A stretch of DNA of 64,000 nt from Cynocephalus volans (Eukaryota; Chordata; Mammalia; Dermoptera; Cynocephalidae), in the NCBI RefSeq assembly GCF_027409185.1, contig NC_084460.1, positions 60,648,501 to 60,712,500 on the forward strand, given 5' to 3'. The notes under the pieces were generated by a model. The model saw nothing but the letters and a program-made list of their open reading frames with translations. It was not told where the DNA came from and did not search any database. Shown here piece by piece: positions 61,801 through 64,000 of this stretch (its first letter is position 1; each line of letters begins with the position of its first letter). The position numbers and the translations under genes are program-made.

Positions 61801-63915
61801 CTGCGCCAGATTAGCTATAGGAGGCCACCATTCCATGGTGGAGAGCAAAGGCTTTGGTTACTGGGCTGTCCACGACAGCTCAGGGGACAGAGAAATGCCA
61901 AGGGGAGCCATCTGGGAGGCTGGGAGAATAAGGAGCAGGGTTAGCACCTGCATTTTGTAGGCCCACCTCTGCATGATCCCATTTCCTCTGTAGGCTACCT
62001 AGACCCAACCTCCTTCTCCTCACTTGGCTCATTTGGAAGTTGTGATAAGGCCAGAGGCCAGGATGATGCTTACCTCTGCTCCACTGATGAAAGTTGGGTC
62101 TGTGGAGCAAACTACTAGTACAGTGAACAGAGCAAGTGAGAGGACAGACACATCAGCAGTGTGCTTTTGCCCCCGAGTGACACCAGCCTGGCTGCAAAGC
62201 AGTCTGACCTGTGCATTAGTTCGTTCAGGCCCCAGGGACCTCTCCTGGTGGAACCTTGATGCCCTTTGAATGAAAGAAGTGGGTGGGCTTGAGCAGTGGT
62301 TTTACGGCTGGGTTCTGAGGTCCTGGAGTTTGAGGTGGTGCCTCAGGGACCATGTGAGGGTAGGGACGAGGCAAAAACCTCTCCTATCCAGGCCTCTGAT
62401 TGTCTCTGGGAAGGAAAAGCCCTGGCTGGTTGATTGCTAGTCAGCCGACGTTTTAAAATCTTTTATGTTAGCACAAAATATGTTGATCTGGATAAGTGCT
62501 GGCAAGACAAGGTTTACTTGGCTTCTGTGAGGTGCTTGCCCTGTGAGGGTAGGCAGAGCTGGGCCCTCTGAGCCCAGCTGGGCCTGTGATAACCTTCCCT
62601 TGTGGGATGTGTGCAGGGACTGCTGGTCACCCCAGCCGAAGAGCCGAAGAGCCAAAGCACCCTCCCCACCAAGAAGCGCAAGTCCATCTACGACACCATC
62701 ACCGACACAGAGCTGGTAGAGAAGGTGTTCGGCTTCCTCCCTGCCATGATTATGGGGCAGGAGGGCCAGACCTCGCCGGGCTTCAAGGTAAGACAAGCCT
62801 GTTGTTCTCAGTCTAGCCCCAGGAGGGGATGGAAGCACCTGCCCAGTCCCTGACCTCAGCCAAACTCTAGGCTCCTTGAGAAGCTGAGACAGCTGGGGGA
62901 GCCGTTGGAGCAGGTGGCCATGGTGTGCTGCAGCCCTGGGTGGTCATGCAAGAAGGGGAGCAAGCATGGGTTTCTGTGGTCAAGCCCTTTTGAGTCAAGC
63001 AGGTTTCTCAGCTGCAAGACTTCCCAGAGCCTTTACTATGTGAATGGTACTGGGCTCTCAGTCATGCAGCATCCCCTGCATATATTTGACTCCCCAGCCC
63101 CCAGAGCACCTTGGAGGCTGCTCTTCTGCAGAATGTGACTGGAGAAACTGAGGTCGAGGACAATGAATGCAGCAGAAGGGTGGGGTGTCTGAGGGTAGTG
63201 GTGCAAGGAAAGGGGAGTGGCCAGGAACAGCAGTGTCCCCAGGGTGGTCCTGCCATAGACCCCCACTGCACCCTGCTCTGGGCCCTGAGACTTGGTGACC
63301 TAGGTTCCCTGCCCCTCACCATGCTCATGGCCTCAGGCCCCCTCTGCCCCTTCACCCTGTGCAGTAGGGGTGGCTAGGACCACCTCCTCCAGAGGAACAC
63401 TGCCCCCTGCTCTGTGGGGAGTATGGCATGGGGGAAGTGTAGAGACCCCACAACTGCAGAACAGGGGACTCAAGGTCACGCTGCCAGATAGCCAGCACAT
63501 GGCAGCCCACCTGAGTGTGGGGGGAGGGAAAGGTGTCCAACACAGGGGGAGTGGACACATGCCACTGCACCTGGTGGACACCTGGGCAGACCCTTCTTGA
63601 GCTCTCTGGCCTTCAGAGAGGCTCACATCACTGGTGGCTAGCTGACAGGTTGGCTATTATCTGAAAGGGCTGCTGACCAATGTCCCTCCCTCTGCTGGCC
63701 CCCAGGATATGGAAGCAAAGACCCAGAAGCTGCCTGAGGTTGACCTGGACACAGTCCCCATGGTGGAAGAGCCAGAGGAGGACATGGATGACCTGGCTGA
63801 GTACACCTTCCCCAAGTTTGCTGCAACTTACTTCCAGAAATCGGCCAGCCACACACACATCCAGCGACCCCTGCGATACCCATTGCTCTACCACGAGGAC
63901 GATGCTGACTGCGCG
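14160..63915 (+). CDS. MYO7B: MYO7B, unconventional myosin-VIIb, 5' part (22 coding exons, joined)
   Basis: Joined exons give 3027 nt, or 1009 codons, in one frame without stops. In human the whole protein is about 2116 residues, so this is the amino-terminal half. Domains in order: short N-terminal segment (1-60), motor (about 61-745) with NPFQVLPLY (106-114), P-loop GESGAGKT (158-165), switch I NDNSSRF (207-213) and switch II DIFGFE (438-443), converter (about 690-749), five IQ motifs (about 768-875), a charged linker (883-970) and the first residues of MyTH4. E381, 16 residues before DAFVK, satisfies the TEDS rule. The protein is an actin-based motor of brush-border microvilli that concentrates the protocadherin adhesion complex at their tips. 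Sequence agreement with class VIIb rather than VIIa (for example [20 protein letters not shown]) supports the paralogue call. Confidence 0.96.
14178..15454. other. Intron 1, first part
   Basis: No exon is recognised between the donor of coding exon 1 and the first MIR. L2/MIR-like words (caacaaatatccattaagtg at 14582-14601) and a T-rich run (15040-15063) are present. The rest is unique sequence. Confidence 0.45.
15455..15660 (-). mobile_element. MIR SINE, antisense
   Basis: The order cctactctgtgctggac, ttcacaacagccctgtgac, acagatgaggaaattgaagc, tcagagaggttaaatgac, cccaaggtcatataactc is the complement of nearly the full MIR consensus, including the core. It is an old eutherian-wide retroposon. 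Confidence 0.8.
15678..16102 (-). mobile_element. MLT1-like MaLR LTR, antisense
   Basis: It starts gggctgccataacaaaatgc and ends gggggacacaattcagtgca. Between these are cttataagtacaccagtcct, attggattagggcccactct and ccttcaaatacagtcacatt, which are landmarks of MLT1-class LTRs read in complement. A GA-rich run lies at 15887-15918. Confidence 0.7.
16722..16900 (-). mobile_element. L1 3' end fragment, antisense
   Basis: A T-rich start (complement of the poly(A) tail) is followed by tatacatatttatggggtac and a C-rich block (ctccctgtcccccctcactc). This closely parallels the L1 3' ends at 19622 and 51835. It interrupts MIR-like sequence that ends gctaccacttacg at 16721. Confidence 0.65.
16914..17193 (-). 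mobile_element. tRNA-Ile SINE monomer with a dimeric SINE inserted in its end
   Basis: A monomer (16914-16994, complement of a tRNA-Ile-like head) is followed by agaccagaa, a 22-bp T run, and a dimeric SINE (gtgaccggtaaggggatcgt to cacggggtcggccc, 17026-17184), then agaccagaa again (17185-17193). The repeated agaccagaa is the target-site duplication of the dimer. This shows directly that the dimeric subfamily transposed after the monomer was already in place. Confidence 0.85.
17194..18597. other. Intron 1, unique stretch
   Basis: No exon is recognised. A short CA-rich patch (cacatgcacatgcacacaca, 17561-17580) is the only simple repeat. A possible L1/other remnant begins after about 18140 (AT-rich), without a clear family. 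Confidence 0.4.
18600..18678 (-). mobile_element. tRNA-Ile SINE monomer fragment, antisense
   Basis: The segment caaaccttggatcttgatgt through gctctaaccacctgggctaa to ctggcc is the complement of the tRNA-Ile-like SINE body. It follows an A run (18600-18614) where a T run would be expected for an antisense element. The left edge is therefore either rearranged or a separate A-rich tract. Confidence 0.6.
18690..19310 (-). mobile_element. Antisense L1 fragment, ORF2 carboxy terminus
   Basis: The minus strand over 18926-19129 still encodes an L1 ORF2 C-terminal signature, including [13 protein letters not shown] and [14 protein letters not shown]. The + strand shows the usual antisense L1 string ttggatatatacccagaaga (18996-19015). 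Frames are broken on both sides. Confidence 0.85.
19311..19620. other. AT-rich intron 1 sequence, probably old LINE
   Basis: AT-rich sequence without coding signal. The style resembles the non-coding parts of old L1 (for example ttttcttcttcaggcactct at 19474-19493), but I cannot name the family. It appears to continue at 20427 after the younger L1 3' end, as if that insertion split it. Confidence 0.35.
19621..20426 (-). mobile_element. 5'-truncated L1 3' end with internal repeats, antisense
   Basis: A T run (poly(A) complement) is followed by tattgaatcaaaatcgatta, a C-rich block (ccccccacccccctctaatc) and a G-rich region. The latter has a roughly 99-bp repeat (gtgtgcctggttgtgggagg at about 20252 and 20351, with a diverged copy near 20185). 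It is flanked by tctcctgtt on both sides, about 19613 and 20428, consistent with a target-site duplication. Other copies of this 3' end in the window suggest the L1 lineage was active in this genome. Confidence 0.6.
20480..20548 (-). mobile_element. Very short L1 3' end insertion, antisense
   Basis: A run of T followed by aaatgtatttatttaattga and tgtacatgtttctggggta is the extreme 3' end of an L1 in complement. A ttttcctc word occurs on both sides, consistent with a target duplication. The body is only about 65 bp. Confidence 0.5.
20549..21529. other. Intron 1, unassigned stretch
   Basis: A forward open frame of 199 codons (20665-21264) is present, but it has no recognisable family, no splice-bounded homology and reads like translated non-coding LINE-like sequence. 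Not called as a gene. Confidence 0.4.
21530..21668. repeat. Polypurine (GA/GGAA) tract upstream of exon 2
   Basis: About 140 bp almost entirely of A and G (for example ggaaggaagggagggaggga). It ends about 115 bp before the exon 2 acceptor. Open frames in both directions (Glu/Lys/Arg-rich forward, Ser/Pro/Leu-rich reverse) are products of composition. Confidence 0.85.
21784..21897 (+). CDS. MYO7B: MYO7B coding exon 2 (residues 7-44)
   Basis: The acceptor tcttctttctgccctcag ends at 21783 and the donor gtcagtg begins at 21898. It encodes [10 protein letters not shown] through the lysine of VLVEDDEGK, the N-terminal segment before the motor core. The exon is in phase 0 at both ends (38 codons). 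Matches the class VII pattern of a GDHVW start and an AIGGIIKE segment. Confidence 0.95.
22804..22956 (+). CDS. MYO7B: MYO7B coding exon 3 (residues 45-95)
   Basis: Acceptor tgtcatttcag, donor gtgagtcc. It encodes [10 protein letters not shown] through RYQQHKIY, including [20 protein letters not shown], the opening helix of the motor (compare the DLNExxLLxNLxxRY pattern of myosins). Both ends are phase 0, 51 codons. Confidence 0.96.
24447..24631 (+). CDS. MYO7B: MYO7B coding exon 4 (residues 96-157)
   Basis: Acceptor cttccctag, donor gtgggga. It holds the purine-binding loop NPFQVLPLY (106-114) in the NPxxxxxxY form, then [20 protein letters not shown] leading into the P-loop. It ends two bases into the serine codon 157, which is completed by exon 5. 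Confidence 0.96.
25370..26089. other. Intron 4, probably retroelement-derived, unassigned
   Basis: No exon. The sequence has the even, non-simple look of an endogenous retroelement interior or an LTR, and directly precedes a clear LTR-like promoter block. I cannot support a family and see no gag, pol or env coding remnants. Confidence 0.3.
26090..26448 (+). mobile_element. ERV LTR-like block with three CCAAT boxes and TATA
   Basis: Three near-identical agccaatca(c/g) boxes lie at 26181, 26206 and 26264. They are followed by a TATA-like gttataagta at 26305-26314, spaced as in a retroviral U3 promoter, and the block ends ttgttttttcaca. It sits in intron 4 in the same orientation as MYO7B. No coding sequence is attached. 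It may be a solo LTR; the family was not identified. Confidence 0.55.
26455..26610 (-). mobile_element. MIR fragment, antisense
   Basis: The sequence taatctcagcaactctctaa, then ttacggctagggaaacctac, cagagaggctgagatccttt and ttcaaacccagggctctgg follows the complement of the MIR consensus in order. It begins directly after the LTR-like block. Confidence 0.65.
27645..27766 (+). CDS. MYO7B: MYO7B coding exon 5, P-loop (residues 157-198)
   Basis: Acceptor ctctctttacag, donor gtgagagg. The first base T completes serine 157. It contains the P-loop GESGAGKT (158-165) that holds the ATP phosphates, then [20 protein letters not shown] and [14 protein letters not shown] is a VIIb-like loop. It ends one base into alanine codon 198. 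Confidence 0.97.
28468..28563 (-). mobile_element. tRNA-Ile SINE monomer, antisense, with target duplication
   Basis: A T run, gacggctggctggtatgggg, gctggaccttggtgttatca and cactctaaccaacctagcta, ending ccagccagcccc. The word aaaattcac occurs on both sides (about 28460 and 28564), the target-site duplication. Confidence 0.8.
28574..30275 (-). mobile_element. Antisense old L1 fragment in intron 5
   Basis: The + strand shows the antisense L1 3' half in the usual order: tcattagcataatgcatttg (28799-28818), a Kpn-like ttgcctgtat, then the block around gagttctttatatattctga (29595-29614) and tgttttacaaatattttgtc. The copy is diverged, with no coding frame of note. A dimeric SINE at 28998-29170 interrupts it. 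Confidence 0.75.
28998..29170 (+). mobile_element. Dimeric tRNA-Ile SINE with poly(A) and target duplication
   Basis: A clean copy: ggccgaccccgtggctcact, gcggcgctgggagcgccgag, tatatacggatggccgggtg, then ccccttaccggtcac plus about 20 A. It is flanked by aaggtttgatccc (28985-28997) and aaggttcgatccc (29171-29183), a 13-bp target duplication with one mismatch. CpGs are well preserved, so this is one of the younger copies here. Confidence 0.9.
31301..31443 (+). CDS. MYO7B: MYO7B coding exon 6, switch I (residues 198-245)
   Basis: Acceptor cttctggccctcag, donor gtgatgcc. It completes alanine 198 and encodes [18 protein letters not shown] with switch I NDNSSRF (207-213), which contacts nucleotide and magnesium. 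Then [20 protein letters not shown] and RVCRQ. Phase 0 at the end. Confidence 0.97.
32037..32540 (-). mobile_element. Solo LTR of an endogenous retrovirus, antisense, intron 6
   Basis: Bounded by tg at 32037 and ca at 32540, about 504 bp. On the minus strand it starts tgttaggtgttagactga, has a TATA-like tttaaaaaccccac (complement of about 32183-32196) and a signal gtgaataaactgccc (complement of about 32102-32116), and ends agactacca. This is the order of U3, R and U5. No coding region is attached. A target-site duplication was not evident. A (CA)n run starts 9 bp after the right edge. Confidence 0.6.
32549..32580. repeat. (CA)16 microsatellite
   Basis: An uninterrupted CA dinucleotide run next to the LTR above. 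Likely length-variable between individuals, as is usual for pure CA runs of this size (established behaviour, not seen here). Confidence 0.95.
32695..32880 (-). mobile_element. MIR, antisense
   Basis: Order: ttacctcactggatcttcac, aaccatcaccagaggtagg, agagatgaagaaactgggtc, taatttatccagggtcacag, in the complement of MIR. Diverged, ancient. Confidence 0.7.
33007..33100 (+). mobile_element. tRNA-Ile SINE monomer, sense
   Basis: ggctggttggctcagttggt tagagcaca is close to the tRNA-Ile 5' half. It is followed by caccaagatcaagagttcag and atccccataccagccagcca, then a short A run. This monomer shows the clearest resemblance to the parental tRNA in the window. Confidence 0.85.
33103..33470 (+). mobile_element. 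Old L1 3' end, sense
   Basis: ttatggcatatctatacaat ggaatgctgggcagag and gttgcagaacaataaatatg are typical of the 3' end of old (L1M) elements on the + strand. Non-coding. Confidence 0.6.
33776..33889 (+). CDS. MYO7B: MYO7B coding exon 7 (residues 246-283)
   Basis: Acceptor cccccactgccag, donor gtgagccc. Encodes [20 protein letters not shown] and [26 protein letters not shown] is a near-universal myosin motor motif. 38 codons, phase 0 at both ends. Confidence 0.97.
34992..35145 (+). CDS. MYO7B: MYO7B coding exon 8 (residues 284-335)
   Basis: Acceptor tgccctgtcctgcag, donor gtaatgct. Encodes [20 protein letters not shown], then [20 protein letters not shown] and [17 protein letters not shown] is a conserved motor motif. 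It ends one base into alanine codon 335. Confidence 0.97.
35520..36330 (+). mobile_element. Old L1 fragment, sense, intron 8
   Basis: Adenine-rich sense-strand sequence with caaaacatccagcatgcagc, tagatattggaatcattgga and gtgaagagggaatgtgtgag, in the style of L1M ORF1-side sequence. Short open frames only, inactive. Ends around the A/T-rich tract near 36320. Confidence 0.5.
36913..36992 (+). CDS. MYO7B: MYO7B coding exon 9 (residues 335-361)
   Basis: Acceptor cttctcactctag, donor gtagcggg. It completes alanine 335 and encodes [20 protein letters not shown] and VMKLLQ. An 80-nt exon in the motor's upper 50-kDa part. Confidence 0.95.
38107..38226 (+). CDS. MYO7B: MYO7B coding exon 10 (residues 362-401)
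   Basis: Acceptor ctgccttcccag, donor gtacagag. Encodes [20 protein letters not shown] and [20 protein letters not shown]. This is the actin-contacting cardiomyopathy-loop region. E381 is at the TEDS position (16 residues before DAFVK), so the acidic requirement is met without phosphorylation. 40 codons. Confidence 0.97.
38482..38624 (+). CDS. MYO7B: MYO7B coding exon 11, switch II (residues 402-449)
   Basis: Acceptor tatctccccag, donor gtatgaag. Encodes [33 protein letters not shown] and switch II DIFGFE (438-443). FGFENF follows in the standard arrangement. It ends two bases into serine 449. Confidence 0.97.
41065..41275 (+). CDS. MYO7B: MYO7B coding exon 12, relay region (residues 449-519)
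   Basis: Acceptor gttgtctccacag, donor gtgtgcgt. It completes serine 449 and encodes [20 protein letters not shown] (relay helix), [16 protein letters not shown] and [14 protein letters not shown]. 211 nt, phase 0 at the end. Confidence 0.98.
41762..41897 (+). CDS. MYO7B: MYO7B coding exon 13 (residues 520-565)
   Basis: Acceptor tgggttcttccag, donor gtgggtgc. Encodes [40 protein letters not shown] and YYQAK. HFAGEV is a strongly conserved motor strand. It ends one base into codon 565, which becomes Asp (see exon 14). Confidence 0.97.
42466..42563 (-). mobile_element. tRNA-Ile SINE monomer, antisense
   Basis: A T run, ggcagctggctggtacaggg, ctggaccttggtgttatgag and caccacactctaaccagctg to agccagc. 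The word tgtttatctct occurs on both sides (about 42448 and 42564), the target-site duplication. Confidence 0.8.
43251..43493. repeat. Near-perfect 122-bp tandem duplication
   Basis: The segment beginning caaatccaagatcttgaaaa at 43251 recurs at 43373. Over about 121 aligned bases I see a single difference (cagtt versus gagtt after gatccatttt). It lies inside the diverged L1 of intron 13, so the duplication is far younger than the L1. Confidence 0.95.
43970..44415 (-). mobile_element. MaLR/MLT-type LTR, antisense
   Basis: gtattagtccatttcggttg, ctgggtgatttataaagaga, then gaggctgggaagtccatggt, to ataattcaatccactaca. Complement of a MaLR-like LTR. Related to but clearly different from the copies at 5395 and 8152. 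Confidence 0.6.
45171..45550 (-). mobile_element. MLT1-like MaLR LTR, antisense
   Basis: gttggtcagctagggctgca, ggaggctggaagtccgagat, cactggattagtgcccaacc, ccctatctccaagtatagtc and ggggggacacaattcagctc ataaca. Same family as 11183-11580 and 15678-16102. Confidence 0.7.
45896..46059 (+). CDS. MYO7B: MYO7B coding exon 14 (residues 565-619)
   Basis: Acceptor gctgtccccacag, donor gtgggctc. The split codon G|AC gives D565, where I expect glycine (GFLEKN) in myosin-VII. It encodes [40 protein letters not shown] and [12 protein letters not shown] (GGGC)n-like run (gggcgggcgggcgggcc) sits about 20 bp before the exon. Confidence 0.95.
46339..46476 (+). CDS. MYO7B: MYO7B coding exon 15, actin-binding (residues 620-665)
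   Basis: Acceptor tgcttctgcccacag, donor gtaaggag. Encodes loop 2 ([14 protein letters not shown]) and the lower 50-kDa actin-binding helix, [20 protein letters not shown], then KPNEYKKPL. HFIRCxKPN is a myosin hallmark. 46 codons, phase 0. Confidence 0.98.
47365..47535 (+). mobile_element. MIR, sense, intron 15
   Basis: ctcggggtttgaaccctgtc, cctgcgcctcaggtactcat and gagctgctgtaaagattaga to tcaataaacagtagctaac follow the sense MIR in order. Ancient. Confidence 0.65.
48205..48470. promoter_or_regulatory. CpG-dense patch around exon 16
   Basis: CpG dinucleotides are dense from about 48205 to 48470 (for example gctccgcccgtcctcgggga, then gccgggcgggccgagctcag). Other exons in the window lack this. 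It overlaps the exon and its acceptor rather than a transcription start, so it is an intragenic CpG-island-like patch. No promoter elements are claimed. Confidence 0.6.
48296..48448 (+). CDS. MYO7B: MYO7B coding exon 16, SH1-SH2 region (residues 666-716)
   Basis: Acceptor ctgcgtctccgcag, donor gtgcgcct. Encodes [36 protein letters not shown] and [14 protein letters not shown]678 replaces the tyrosine usual in class VII LRYSGMMET. It falls where myosin II has its SH2 cysteine (LRCNG). The exon is very GC- and CpG-rich. Confidence 0.97.
48961..49059 (+). CDS. MYO7B: MYO7B coding exon 17, converter (residues 717-749)
   Basis: Acceptor gctttctccatggcag, donor gtaagacc. Encodes [20 protein letters not shown] and [20 protein letters not shown] is the conserved end of the converter. 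33 codons, phase 0 at both ends. Confidence 0.97.
49782..49876 (+). CDS. MYO7B: MYO7B coding exon 18, lever start and IQ1 (residues 750-781)
   Basis: Acceptor tcccatccccag, donor gtgccagc. Encodes [20 protein letters not shown] and [13 protein letters not shown]1 is [12 protein letters not shown] (770-781), with the final arginine codon split AG|A across intron 18. A C run follows the donor. Confidence 0.96.
51564..51682. repeat. 15-bp tandem repeat, about 8 copies
   Basis: Units ccccatatgtacata and ccccatgtgtacgta are repeated with a strict 15-bp period. The early and final copies have tatgtacata and the middle ones tgtgtacgta. It sits within the antisense L1. A Thr-Tyr-Pro/Cys repeat in translation is a product of the period being a multiple of three. 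Confidence 0.9.
51835..51921 (-). mobile_element. 87-bp truncated L1 3' end inserted in the L1
   Basis: A T run then tacattgtagttgattttca and a C-rich block (cccgctcctcttcccctcct) are the extreme 3' end of an L1, as at 19621. It is flanked by tcttttcatcct on both sides (51823-51834 and 51922-51933), a 12-bp target-site duplication. Confidence 0.75.
52484..52636 (-). mobile_element. Dimeric tRNA-Ile SINE, antisense
   Basis: gatgaccggtaaggggatct, gctctcccaagtgagctaac, cggccatccctacataggga, cccgtggccttggtgatacc, ending gccacgggccagccct. Flanked by ccatttaaatttta (about 52440) and ccattttaatttta (about 52637), a target duplication with one change. Confidence 0.85.
52664..52774 (+). mobile_element. 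tRNA-Ile SINE monomer with a (CA)n tail, sense
   Basis: ggactggccagttagctcac ttggttagagcatggtgctg to ctgtactgtccagcc, then (CA)12 in place of the poly(A) tail, then aaattgg. Flanked by gaatgatctt (52651) and gaatggtctt (52775), the target duplication. The microsatellite grew from or replaced the tail. Confidence 0.85.
54712..55050. mobile_element. DNA transposon remnant (Tigger/mariner-like MITE)
   Basis: A compact block between L1 parts: cagtctgtgaaatggtgata at the left, acacaaacctagatggtata and cactaggttacatg-like sequence inside, and cattatgtggcacatgacta at the right, which pairs imperfectly with the left end. The L1 reads on across it (aagaacata | tattctgctgttggg) with a TA at the junctions. 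The non-autonomous family is known widely in primates; its exact name is not certain to me. Confidence 0.55.
55762..55816. repeat. (CA)n microsatellite, about 27 units
   Basis: A pure CA run of about 54 bp directly before an antisense SINE. It is the longest dinucleotide run in the window. Confidence 0.95.
55817..55908 (-). mobile_element. tRNA-Ile SINE monomer, antisense
   Basis: A T run, gcagcttgccaatacaggga, tcaaaccctggatcttggtg and ctctaaccaactgagctgat to gctagccc. No clear target duplication because of the adjacent CA run. Confidence 0.75.
56282..56427 (-). mobile_element. Dimeric tRNA-Ile SINE, antisense
   Basis: T run, gtgaccagccgcaccatgct, cagccagtgagcgcaccagc, catccttatataggatccga, ending ccatggggtcggccc. 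Flanked by tgcaatttctttc on both sides (56269-56281 and 56428-56440), a perfect 13-bp target duplication. The 3' unit is shortened relative to 17026-17184. Confidence 0.9.
56935..57081 (-). mobile_element. Dimeric tRNA-Ile SINE, antisense, truncated
   Basis: ttttttgtgactggccgtac, cacgctcagtgagcgcactg, gccatccctatataggatcc, ctcccgagtgcgccatgggg. Flanked by tcttcaattaatttttta on both sides (about 56915 and 57082), an 18-bp target duplication. It lacks the terminal cggccc of other copies. Confidence 0.85.
58246..58404 (+). mobile_element. Dimeric tRNA-Ile SINE, sense
   Basis: gggccggccccatggctcac ttgggagagtgtggtgctgg, ggttcagatcctatataggg, ctcactggctgagcgttgtg, to ccccttaccggtca. Flanked by aaaaagttttctgtctt on both sides (58229-58245 and about 58405-58421), a 17-bp target duplication. 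Confidence 0.9.
58746..59738. other. Intron 18, last part
   Basis: Mostly unique sequence, with a (GT)n-like patch at 59128-59148. No exon is recognised. A pyrimidine-rich stretch ending cttgcatttcccctttag leads into exon 19. Confidence 0.45.
59739..59823 (+). CDS. MYO7B: MYO7B coding exon 19, IQ2 (residues 781-809)
   Basis: Acceptor gcatttcccctttag, donor gtgagaga. It completes arginine 781, then [30 protein letters not shown]2 core: [12 protein letters not shown] (793-804), a calmodulin or light-chain site. 85 nt. This exon sits 9.9 kb from exon 18. Confidence 0.96.
60360..60590 (-). mobile_element. MIR, antisense, intron 19
   Basis: gtatcattttaatactaaac, caaggaactgagatatgaaa, gggttaagtagtttccccaa, agtaagcagtagagcaggag follow the MIR complement. 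A second MIR-like patch (ctgttctaagtactttacat) lies at 60927-60950. Confidence 0.65.
61120..61338 (+). CDS. MYO7B: MYO7B coding exon 20, IQ3-IQ5 (residues 810-882)
   Basis: Acceptor cctcttgattccacag, donor gtaggtga. Encodes three IQ motifs: [15 protein letters not shown] (IQ3, 816-830), [14 protein letters not shown] (IQ4, 839-852) and [14 protein letters not shown] (IQ5, 862-875). It ends FQRQKAS. 73 codons, phase 0. Five IQs in total match class VII. Confidence 0.96.
62617..62787 (+). CDS. MYO7B: MYO7B coding exon 21, linker (residues 883-939)
   Basis: Acceptor gatgtgtgcag, donor gtaagaca. Encodes [36 protein letters not shown] and [14 protein letters not shown]. The KKRKSIYDT segment and VEKVFGFLP are VIIb-like. 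No predicted long coiled coil, as expected for class VII. Confidence 0.95.
63706..63915 (+). CDS. MYO7B: MYO7B coding exon 22, start of MyTH4 (residues 940-1009), gene continues
   Basis: Acceptor ctgctggcccccag, donor gtacccag (weak at +4 to +6). Encodes [20 protein letters not shown], an acidic EEPEEDMDD stretch, then [20 protein letters not shown] and [17 protein letters not shown]. [12 protein letters not shown] opens the first MyTH4 domain. The window ends 85 bases later, so the rest of MyTH4, FERM, SH3, second MyTH4 and second FERM are outside. Confidence 0.92.
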
Positions 63916-64000
63916 GTACCCAGTGGTTCTCTGATTTCCAGGGGCTCAGGCCTCCCCCCCAGAGCCTGAAGTCTAAGCTGTGGTTCAGAGGGAAGAAGGA

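Noticed and set aside
61618..61944. 108-codon frame in intron 20
   Set aside because: No similarity to myosin or other families and no splice support.
14160..63915. MYO7A instead of MYO7B
   Set aside because: Loop and linker sequences ([30 protein letters not shown]) fit VIIb; VIIa differs at these places as far as I recall.

Overview
This is a window of mammalian nuclear DNA. It holds the first part of one protein-coding gene, MYO7B (unconventional myosin-VIIb), on the + strand, with no prokaryotic or viral genome content. Twenty-two coding exons with canonical AG/GT borders join without a frame break into 1009 codons. They run from the start codon at 14160 to the donor after 63915, where the window cuts the gene inside the first MyTH4 domain. 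Every exon was placed by reading its splice sites and checking that split codons rejoin in phase. The encoded part is the complete myosin motor (P-loop, switch I, switch II, relay, actin-binding loops, converter), five IQ light-chain-binding motifs, a polar linker and the start of the tail.

The organism is most likely a colugo (Dermoptera, for example Galeopterus or Cynocephalus). The evidence is more than a dozen SINEs whose heads match tRNA-Ile (ggccggttagctcagttggt-like). They occur as monomers and as tRNA-tRNA dimers ending in ttaccggtca plus poly(A), which is the structure described for the dermopteran t-SINE (CYN) family. General eutherian repeats (MIR, MaLR LTRs, old L1) are also present. 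The species call is inference from these repeats.

Layout: 1-14135 is upstream DNA. It contains an old ERVL-type LTR, an ERV-like LTR next to a 33-bp minisatellite, a CATC-rich block, an antisense L1, a MaLR element flanked by 255-bp direct repeats, and possible but unproven 5' UTR exons near 2853 and 12121. The coding part starts with an 18-nt exon (14160-14177), followed by a 7.6-kb intron full of antisense L1 and SINE insertions. From 21784 to 49876, exons 2-18 encode motor and neck in fairly compact introns; introns 4, 5, 6 and 13 carry LTR and L1 insertions. Intron 18 (9.9 kb) contains a nearly complete antisense old L1 (about 50705-58745) that was later hit by SINEs, a DNA transposon and a truncated L1 end. 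Exons 19-22 (59739-63915) encode IQ2-IQ5, the linker and the beginning of MyTH4.

Myosin-VIIb is the barbed-end motor of intestinal and renal brush-border microvilli, where it carries the intermicrovillar adhesion complex (CDHR2/CDHR5, USH1C, ANKS4B). I found no undescribed biological system. The most unusual items are structural: the 255-bp repeats around the MaLR element, a near-perfect 122-bp tandem duplication inside an intronic L1, the 33-bp minisatellite, and two uncommon residues in the motor.
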